Shown: positions 54,924-64,000 of the stretch, piece after piece
How the letters are laid out: every line of letters begins with the position of its first letter
How positions within the stretch are numbered: position 1 is the first letter of the stretch
NCBI GenBank assembly: GCA_054601695.1
Contig: BAAHQB010000013.1
Span: forward strand, 496,001-560,000
DNA: 64,000 bases
Reading direction: 5' to 3'
Origin: Amorphochlora amoebiformis
Taxonomy: Eukaryota > Cercozoa > Chlorarachniophyceae
The notes under the pieces: model-generated
Seen by the model: the letters and a program-made list of their open reading frames with translations, nothing else
The model's database searches: none
Told to the model about the DNA's origin: nothing
Position numbers and translations under genes: made by a program

Positions 54924-55677
54924 GACCGAGTGAATAAGCTAAAAAACATCACAATTGCCATACCCAAACATATAGAGTACATCTGACTAGTCGGAGTACT
55001 TGCACAACGCGCGGTACCGCAACTTTTTATTACTTAATTATACTAAATCTTGGTAGAACGTGTATATATTTATTCATTTATATATATATATATATATATA
55101 TGTATACATAAATGCGGACGGTATAGTACACCCAGTATATATCACTTATTATCTATATTATCTCTAGTATCTAGATAAACTAGATATAGATGTAGTCTGA
55201 GATAACGTTACTAGTAGTTCTAGAAGGAGTCTATGCTATCTGTACACAAATACTACAGTCTACTATCATCATCACTCTGTCAATGCCAGATTTACTGATC
55301 ATAGATAGACTAATGCTAGTACTCTTACTATATTTTTAATATGTTTAGTCTTATTTGTGTCGTGTTTATTCTAGTTATTATTAGTTCTAGTTGTAGTCAG
55401 CCATATATTCTACTAGTCTTAATGGGTCTAGGTGGTGCTAGAGTGCAGTTAGTGCACACGTGACACTACAGTAGTGTTTAAGTTGGATGATCATCATAAT
55501 CCGATTTGACATGTAGATCCAAGCGGCTTAATCCAAATATCTAGTATATAATATGTAGACTCAGGGCCAGACGTATGAGAGCTGGTGCCTAGGGTGCTGC
55601 CACAGGCAAGGCTGCAATAATTAATGGAAGACCTCATGATCTATATGTATAATATATATATATATATATATATAATA

Positions 55678-55710
<33 letters not shown>

Positions 55711-55858
55711 ATATGTCTATATATTGTATACCCTATATGACTGAATATGTAGTACACATATTATATATGTTATATGTAAATATTATCTAGATTGTATATA
55801 TATATATATATATTTGTATATACACAATATATATACTTACATATATATGTATATATAT

Positions 55859-55907
<49 letters not shown>

Positions 55908-56122
55908 GACATATTGTATTGCACGCTGCTACATAGCTGTATACAATATACGTACATCACAGACATATAATCACACACACACACTCGCACGTATGCATAC
56001 ATACATGTATATATGTATATACACATACATAATTGTATAAATAATACATTTGTAAATATATATATATATATATATGTATATATATGCATATACATATGCA
56101 TATGTATATATATATATATATG

Positions 56123-56167
<45 letters not shown>

Positions 56168-56168
56168 T

Positions 56169-56215
<47 letters not shown>

Positions 56216-56218
56216 CTC
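54924..56218. other. 3' intergenic space, first part CTAG-rich
   Basis: No supported exon. The part 54924-55640 is mixed sequence with repeated CTAG, often ACTAGT or TCTAGA, resembling 5651-6105. From about 55640 it returns to (TA)n. GACAGTAAGACC at the stop of the LRR gene also fits a splice donor, so the stop could be bypassed. Confidence 0.55.
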
Positions 56219-56310
56219 AGATCAAGTGTAAATACCTCTATATTTTGATTCATACTGACTCGGCATACGAGAACGTTGAACCGAAGGTCTCCTTGACCTA
56301 TTCCCATTAG

Positions 56311-56311
<1 letters not shown>
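56219..56311 (+). other. Possible orphan terminal exon
   Basis: After an acceptor-like TATCTCAG the plus strand reads a 28-residue open frame ([20 protein letters not shown]...) to a TAG stop. Base composition is coding-like. It could be an alternative last exon of the LRR gene or a remnant. Joined to a donor at 54918 it would read only a short different frame, so no model is preferred. Confidence 0.3.
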
Positions 56312-56341
<30 letters not shown>

Positions 56342-56377
56342 ATATATATTATATATATATATATTATATATATACAT

Positions 56378-56408
<31 letters not shown>

Positions 56409-56850
56409 GTTATATATAATATATATATATATATATACAACAAATATATTCCTATAAATATATGTGTATACATGTATACATATCAACATGTATAATATAT
56501 ATATATATATATTATATATATATATATATGGATATATATATGGATACAACGCTTTGTGTCATTTTCTCTATATATATATATATATATATTGTATGACCTT
56601 CCTAACATACATGTAAAGTGTAGTACACGTACGTTATATCTCATATATGTTGCATACATACATACTCGCATACATACATACACGCATACATACATACATA
56701 CATGCGGACATGTATATAATAACCATATGTATATGTTCATTTTTATTATATATATATATATTATGTAATATATATATATATGTATATACATATACAATGT
56801 ACATACATACTAAAATATGCATCTATAGACACAATATACATACATTCGAG

Positions 56851-56886
<36 letters not shown>

Positions 56887-56961
56887 CTAAAGCAACACGA
56901 TGTAAAGCGGCTATAGATAGCACAGTCGTACACTACGCCAGGAGTTACAACTATTGAACTA

Positions 56962-57135
56962 GTTCGAGATCACTGGAGATTCATTGGAGATCGCTGGAGA
57001 TCCAAGTTTCGCGAATACCCGGCAGTACCGGTGGTATCCGGTATTAATCTGGATTCTTGGGTTACCCTGAAGGATTTTGGGATCTCGAAGGTTCTCGAAA
57101 ACTTCTAAAACCACCGAATTCTCTCGAATCCGGAG
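56962..57135. repeat. GAGATC-rich block beyond the sugar dehydrogenase stop
   Basis: A non-TA block with internal repeats of TGGAGATC or TTGGAGATC and a dyad ACCGGTGGTATCCGGT. It recalls the AGATCTC character of family R2 but does not align with it by eye. It lies downstream of the dehydrogenase gene and may hold its 3' end signals. Confidence 0.5.
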
Positions 57136-57173
57136 TAGCTCATGCGCATACATTCATAAAAGATAATCATAGT

Positions 57174-57286
57174 CTAAATGGCATAACTCATAAGGGTCTC
57201 AACCAAGCAATATACACAGTGGTGAACCGTACCGCTGCGCTAATATACCTGCATATACACATACACACATATACATATACATACAT

Positions 57287-57368
<82 letters not shown>

Positions 57369-58133
57369 ATTCACAAGGGAGTATATACTCCACACACCTT
57401 CTGCAATATCGGCGGTCGATCAGAAATAGTTACAGAGCGGCCGTCCTTAGCCAGAATTCGCGCAATCTCAAGCTTCTGAGACTCCTCAATGATCGGAACA
57501 GGACACCTGATGAAAGCAGAGTGAGTACAGAAGGGGAGAGAGGGTCAGATTTTGAGAAGATTGAAGGTAGAAGGAAGGGTAAAATGGGGGGAAAGAGTGC
57601 GAGGGTGAGAAGGTGTATGTGTGATGTATATGAATGTGGATATAATATATATATATATATATATATGTATGTGTATATATATGTGTATGTATGTATATGT
57701 ATGTATTTGTATATGAAGAGGTCATATATGCCTATGCATATGTGATATATTCGGATATTGTACACACTTTTCTTTGTACGCGACATCAGAAATAACGAAC
57801 GCCTGCAGCAACAAATGAGTGAGGAAAACCTTCGAATAGTATATATAATACTTACAGGAAAGTGTAGTTATATATGCACTCACATATATGATACACCTAA
57901 ATATAATACGTATTTTAAACATACACACAGATACATAATAATTATAATAAATAATGATGGTTACACCAATTATTATTTTTAAAAAAATAGACTGTGGTAT
58001 GAACATAAAATTTAACGTCATACGTATGTATGCATCATATAAAGTTATACACACGCACACACCCATATATGTATGAAATACTCATATGCATGTGTGATAT
58101 CTGTATATAAATATATATATATATATATACATT

Positions 58134-58174
<41 letters not shown>

Positions 58175-58461
58175 GTAAAAATCTTTTACACATACTCACA
58201 TACATAAACATATACACACAACATACCCATAACACACAAAAAATAACATAATCACATATCTAAATCCTCATAGTGTAGATAATCAACCTTTTTGCCGGTG
58301 TTGAGAAGATCTCGGGCTTGGCGTTTTGTATGGTACTTGTTATACGCGTCAGTAGCATGTGATATCTTAGCATCGACTCCTACCTCATCTGCGTAGCTGG
58401 GTTTGTATACATGAATATGTTGTGTATGAATGTGTATATATATTTATATGTATGTATATAT

Positions 58462-58494
<33 letters not shown>

Positions 58495-58805
58495 GCCAAT
58501 ATATACATATATAATATATTTTATGTACATATATAGATTTATATACCTATATATTATGCATCCATACATAGTTATATTGTTAATTTACATGTACACATAC
58601 ATGCCTGGACTCTTCTCGAAGATTAGAGTAGTTCTAAAATAAAATTTCGCGCGAATAATTGAAAATCCAATAAAGTAAATCATAATTAAAACGGACTAAA
58701 TCAAAGGGGTCTCAACAAAATCATGGTGTACCATATCGGAGCGATTACTTATGATTATGTGTACATGTGTAAAACATGTGTACAGAAGCAGTATAATTTG
58801 TATAT

Positions 58806-58841
<36 letters not shown>

Positions 58842-59511
58842 AATAGAAAATGAATACATAGAAATTTCCTACCCGCCAAGTGCGATGTTATCCCGCGGAA
58901 AGCATGGCCCACCATACCCAAACCTAAAATTTCATAATATATATATATATATATATATATAAATATATGTATAATACATATATATGATACACAGAGAGGT
59001 AGGAGGGAAGAAGAGGAAAACAGAGAGAGGGAGGGAGAAGGGGGGGTGAGAAAAACAGATATTAAGGATAACGTGAATACTGTTTGACACTGTGGATATA
59101 CATACATATACTAAATATGTATATACTATCTATGTATATGTGTATATACATCTACACATGTATATGTATAAATACATAATTACTAACATATGTTTAAATG
59201 TCTGTGATGTACATATCTGGCAATGTGTTTTGATAAGGGGTAGCGGCGTACCCTGGTTTAAGGTATTTTATGCCTATTCTTGAGTCTCCACCAACTGCTT
59301 TTAACACATCAAATTTGTCTGCCCCCTGTATATTAAATATATATATATATATATGATATATATATATATATATATTATGTGTATGTATATACTTTTAACA
59401 AGTCATATTTGTTGCCCCCTGTGTAGATTAATACACATTTTATACAAATCCACACACATATATATATATACATGTATATATATATATATATGTATAAATG
59501 TATATATATAT

Positions 59512-59560
<49 letters not shown>

Positions 59561-59740
59561 CTTCCTAAAAATATATCTTACACATATATATATATATATA
59601 ACTGTATATATGGGGTACACAAGATGAAATATAGAAGTATATTACTGGGGTAGCGTCGCAAATATCTCCAATCATGTTAGCAAAGGAGATCTTTGTAGTT
59701 ATGAAGCAGTTAATCGAAAGCTTCGCTATCTATCACATAA

Positions 59741-59783
<43 letters not shown>

Positions 59784-60051
59784 GTATATGTACAATATTA
59801 TGCATACCTATATACCAGTATATATGTTTCCACATGTATACATACATATACAGACACATACACACATACATACATACATACATACATACACATATATATA
59901 TATATATATATACATACATATACATATTATACCGTTGATCCAAAGTCTAGTTTTCTAATATGTATATTTATGTATGAATAAACACGCGCACACACATTCA
60001 CAAATAAATATTTAAAAGTTCATATACAAATACACATATACTATACATATT

Positions 60052-60088
<37 letters not shown>

Positions 60089-60406
60089 GATATGCTACAT
60101 ATGTGAACATATATTTATACATATATTGATACTACATACTTCAGCGCTCCTCGTAGACATCCGTCGAATTTTAGGCTCATTAAGGGCTATCGCACGCGCA
60201 TGTTCCTAGTGTATATTTTAAAGTATATTGTATATTTATATTCTATTTACATGTATGCAATGTATTTATGTATATATATATATATACATGTTATATACAT
60301 ATGTATATATACATATTATATATATATATATACATTTATATTGTGTGTATATATATATGCATATGTATTCATATATATATATAATATACATATATATATA
60401 TATGTA

Positions 60407-60489
<83 letters not shown>

Positions 60490-60581
60490 TATATATATGT
60501 GTAAATGTACATATTTACCTCTATAATATCACCCGCCTTTTTAGTTTGCTCCCCAATCAATACGATATCGGGGCGAAGCTG

Positions 60582-60626
<45 letters not shown>

Positions 60627-60688
60627 GAACGTCCGCATATCACATACAAACATACACTGATACCTGTCAATTGTGCAACAATTAGGAG

Positions 60689-60719
<31 letters not shown>

Positions 60720-60756
60720 GTAATGTATGGATATGAGTACATATATTTATGTAAAC

Positions 60757-60790
<34 letters not shown>

Positions 60791-60818
60791 TCTTTACATA
60801 CATACGTGATTACACATG

Positions 60819-60855
<37 letters not shown>

Positions 60856-60898
60856 GCATTTACACACATATATATATATGTATATATTTATATATTTA

Positions 60899-60941
<43 letters not shown>

Positions 60942-60979
60942 TATACATCGCATTTACACGCACACACACAATATATATA

Positions 60980-61011
<32 letters not shown>

Positions 61012-61470
61012 AACATATACCTGTCCGTTAATAATATCCCCTTGTGCAATGAACTCAGGATTATAGTTTATTGTACAGTTCTTGCAATCACTTATTAGAA
61101 TCCGTGCAACCTGATAAGAATCAAAGAGATAAGCGCCTAAGAGAGATTTACGAACTTTTAGAAAGAAAGAGAGCGCGAGAGAGCGCGAGAGAGCGAGAGC
61201 TAGACGAGGAAACTATAGGGGTGGGGAGGTGCCAGGGGGGAGGGAGAGTGGGGAGGTTTCGAGAGAGACTTGTAACCGGGATGATGAAAAGGATGTCAAT
61301 GGCTTATGGATGATGTAAACATATATATTTATATATATATATATATAAATATATACGTGAATGAATTCATATAACTCTCTATATGTTCACCTCCCACACA
61401 CACGCACGTACACCCGCACCACACACACATGCGTAATATATATATATATATATATTTATACAGACATACA

Positions 61471-61536
<66 letters not shown>

Positions 61537-61623
61537 ATACCTTATCACAGTAAGTCGGGAGTACCGTACAGCCGATAATGATATGCTTATCTTTCAGCTG
61601 CATATACAATATAGAGGTATATA

Positions 61624-61688
<65 letters not shown>

Positions 61689-61693
61689 TATAT

Positions 61694-61729
<36 letters not shown>

Positions 61730-61834
61730 GTACATTCAATACAAGAATGTACGTTTTCATGTACATCTATATATATAATGTTGTATGTATACATGTGTAA
61801 TATATATATATATATATGTGTGTGTGTTTGTGTG

Positions 61835-61890
<56 letters not shown>

Positions 61891-61903
61891 ATATGTATAT
61901 GTG

Positions 61904-61938
<35 letters not shown>

Positions 61939-62498
61939 TACTAAGGATAAATACATAGTATCGACCTTCATCTTGTTGAACTGGTTAAGAACTCTTGCTA
62001 CATACGACGTATCGTAATGGCGACGCCCACCTGTCGAGGGAGTCTGAAAACCAGCACAAACACTCGTGTCACACACACACGGATACAAATTAAGTCAATT
62101 CATCCGAACACATAAAAACAAGATGAACATAACACCAGTTTTAAACAAGATAAACAACATCTAGAAAATTATGAACAGCTGAGAACACGTACCTGAACAA
62201 GGAGATATAAACAGTCGGAGAATTCAACCTGGGGGTGATCACCGAGGTTAGAAGCGTGTTAGATCAGGATTGCTTACGCGGAAGGCTGGGTACATGTATA
62301 CGTATACATGTATCATACATATATATATATTTAAATGTATATACAAATATACATAGATATGCATATAGATACATATATACACACACAATCACACACAATC
62401 ACACACACACACATATATATATAGTTTAATTTTTATTACATGTATATATTGACATATATACGTAAATAAATATGTAAATAGTCTATATATATATATTG

Positions 62499-62544
<46 letters not shown>

Positions 62545-63249
62545 ATATTTATAATATACACGATTATCAATCTGAAGCGAAAGCGTTTGTTTCTAGATAC
62601 GTACGGCTTATTTCTTCTTACCCCTTCCTTGAGATCAAGGGATGCGCGAAACATCTTGCTCTCCCTTAAAAGCTCGGAAACCCGCGGCTCTGACGACCTA
62701 TGTAGAATAATTTGTCAATCCGAACGACTTTATGTGATCAATACCTTAATGTCTTGTCGTTCAGGCTCTTGACGTAACTCGGAAAGATATCCACCCCCAA
62801 CACCTCATAGCCCACACGCTCTAGATTCAACGCCCAGCAGAGACCCAGACGTCCGACCCCGACGACCGTAACCTTGCCTTTCGATCCTGATATGTTTTTG
62901 TTCTGATGAAGAGACCTGCTGAATAGGACCCGCAATTGACATCCTCATGACTGCGAGCACGTCATATGTAAGGAAATGAACTCAGGGAGGGTTGGAATAG
63001 AGGTTGAGCGTCCATAGGGTTGAAAAATGGAAGGAAAACCACCTGGCTTGGCGCGAGGCAGCGCGGAGTCTGTCAAGATGTGGTCATGGTGCGGCTCCGC
63101 TGCCGCTATGAGCTGCCAATAGGTATGCTTAGAAGTAAGGGAGTTACATCGATTGTTGGGTAGGCGCAAAGCTCAAAGGAGGTTTGTAGGTCGAAGATAT
63201 ATGGGAGAAAAATCACCTTGAGGTCAACGTTCTCGTCTGTTCGGTCCAT
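57174..63249 (-). CDS. UDP-glucose/GDP-mannose-family sugar-nucleotide dehydrogenase (complete)
   Basis: Seventeen minus-strand exons total 1263 bases, exactly 420 residues plus stop: 63249-63217, 63112-63043, 62943-62745, 62697-62622, 62228-62193, 62043-61966, 61597-61541, 61110-61021, 60578-60519, 60175-60140, 59729-59646, 59325-59252, 58923-58873, 58396-58288, 57802-57768, 57506-57398, 57239-57174. An N-terminal extension of about 50 residues precedes the NAD-binding fold ([20 protein letters not shown]). Then come [44 protein letters not shown], the catalytic-cysteine motif [12 protein letters not shown] and the C-terminal Rossmann half ([17 protein letters not shown]). The enzyme should oxidise a nucleotide sugar to its uronic acid with two NAD, in the cytosol. 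The exact sugar is not decidable. The frame is open upstream of the chosen ATG. Confidence 0.92.
58690..58748 (-). repeat. Possible shadow of the last dehydrogenase exon
   Basis: On the plus strand AAGGGGTCTCAACAAAATCA then TGGTGTACCATATCGGAGCG resembles AAGGGTCTCAACCAAGCAAT, ..., TGGTGAACCGTACCGCTGCG at 57192-57239. It is 1.5 kb from the exon, unlike the other shadows. Confidence 0.55.
59388..59432 (-). repeat. Exon shadow of dehydrogenase exon 59325-59252 (5' edge)
   Basis: On the plus strand ACTTTTAACAAGTCATATTT then GTTGCCCCCTGTGTAGATTA matches GCTTTTAACACATCAAATTT then GTCTGCCCCCTGTATATTA at the real acceptor. The copy is upstream in transcript direction and includes an acceptor. Confidence 0.87.
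61130..61265. repeat. GA-rich tract in a dehydrogenase intron
   Basis: Purine-rich on the plus strand, hence polypyrimidine on the coding strand, located just upstream (in transcript direction) of the acceptor of exon 61110-61021. Smaller ones lie at 57510-57610 and 58990-59060, also close to acceptors of this gene. Confidence 0.8.
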
Positions 63250-63860
63250 TTGAAAGGTATAATACCTAGTTTTCCGTAGAAACCTATGTATATATGAGGA
63301 AAAATATGTATTTCTCAATAGAAGCATCTCCGACCGGATTAGATGTGCTCTATCGGTTCAAATTCGGGAGGGGCAGTTCTGGTTTGGTTGGTCACAAACC
63401 GAGTAGGATGCACGTGTATGTCACTAAGTCTTGTCACGCTGGTTTATATTGGGACAAGCGCAGGACAAATCAACATGAGATGTTCTCCTAGAAAAATGGC
63501 GTTGAACCTGTAAGAGCTGTGTTTGTGTTGTCTCTGTACTAGTCTGTAGATAATTGGATAGGGGTGTAAGCGACTGGACAGATCAATCCTAGCCGTATAT
63601 ATGCATAGTGTGTATATGACACATCAAATAGTGCTGCTTGGGATGTACAGTAAAAAGTAAGACGATATAATAATTTTTAAACAAAGTTATTACATATGTG
63701 TATATACATATGGGTTACTGTGCATGTTGTACACACAATTATACAACAATCTTACATACACAACGTTAATGAATACATATTATGTTACATATACATGTAT
63801 ATATCATATATATATATATATATATATAAGTAATATTACATATATATGTATATATATTAC

Positions 63861-63911
<51 letters not shown>

Positions 63912-64000
63912 ATATGTATGTATATATGTAAATACATTATGTATGTATGTTTGTCCGTATGCTTTATTTATATATACATATATACATATATATATATATA
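63250..64000. other. Upstream region of the dehydrogenase gene
   Basis: Mixed, coding-like composition to about 63640, then (TA)n. A 65-codon open frame on the plus strand (63294-63491) shows no recognisable family and may be chance. AAAATGGCGTTGAACCTGTAAGA at 63495-63517 could be a first exon (M A L N) with a gtaaga donor of a divergent gene, but nothing downstream confirms it. The dehydrogenase promoter should lie here. Confidence 0.4.

Noticed and set aside
55641-56218. Open frames between 55792 and 56110
   Set aside because: All are TA/CA repeat translations; no splice-flanked mixed-composition segment occurs until 56219.
62944-62958. A 13-base intron in the dehydrogenase gene (gtctcttcatcag near 62910) joining a frame that starts VMRMSIAGP
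   Set aside because: Using the next AG (…CATGAG, exon from 62943) gives a continuous frame and an exact 420-codon total, so no ultra-short intron is needed.
63294-63491. 65-codon plus-strand frame upstream of the dehydrogenase
   Set aside because: It has ordinary composition but no recognisable motif or neighbouring exon; kept only as a note in the upstream region.

Overview
The window is nuclear DNA of an intron-rich unicellular eukaryote. Coding sequence is balanced in base composition and split into very small exons (about 20 to 230 bases). These sit in introns dominated by (TA)n microsatellites, with (CA)n, (TAA)n and CT/GA tracts. Almost every intron runs GT...AG and begins gtat or gtaa. 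Exons were found by reading splice sites and checking that reading phase carries across each junction. TTAGGG-type telomeric repeats occur inside introns. The lineage cannot be fixed from sequence alone. A free-living flagellate such as a fornicate (for example Kipferlia) is one guess, held with low confidence.

Layout, left to right. (1) 557-5650, + strand: the C-terminal 277 or so residues of a spinster-like major facilitator transporter whose 5' end lies outside the window. (2) 14294-6106, - strand: a 16-exon gene for a membrane-anchored protein with a CS (p23/NudC-like) domain fused to a divergent cyclophilin. (3) 14732-42265, + strand: a 63-exon myosin of about 1283 residues, with a complete motor, a short IQ-type neck, a calponin-homology-like domain, a charged coiled coil and an unrecognised tail. 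It diverges from gene 2 across 437 bases. (4) 42370-54923, + strand: a 34-exon gene with leucine-rich repeats, EF-hand-like helices, a ubiquitin-like/FERM-F1-like region and an SH3-like C-terminus. It starts only 104 bases after the myosin stop, and one alternative splice would fuse the two genes. (5) 63249-57174, - strand: a complete 17-exon UDP-glucose/GDP-mannose-type sugar dehydrogenase of 420 residues. The two convergent or terminal spaces (5651-6105 and 54924-57173) are not TA-microsatellite DNA throughout but are rich in CTAG.

Genes 3 and 4 look cytoskeletal. The others are a transporter, a folding factor and a sugar-nucleotide enzyme, and nothing here suggests one pathway. The striking feature is in the introns. 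At least twenty contain a decayed second or third copy of the edge of the neighbouring exon, including its splice site ('exon shadows'). Examples range from a nearly fresh tandem duplication (40147-40325) to faint remnants, and one is an inverted pair. Two families of short dispersed repeats, intronic telomeric tracts and a CCGTAA-type satellite complete the picture.
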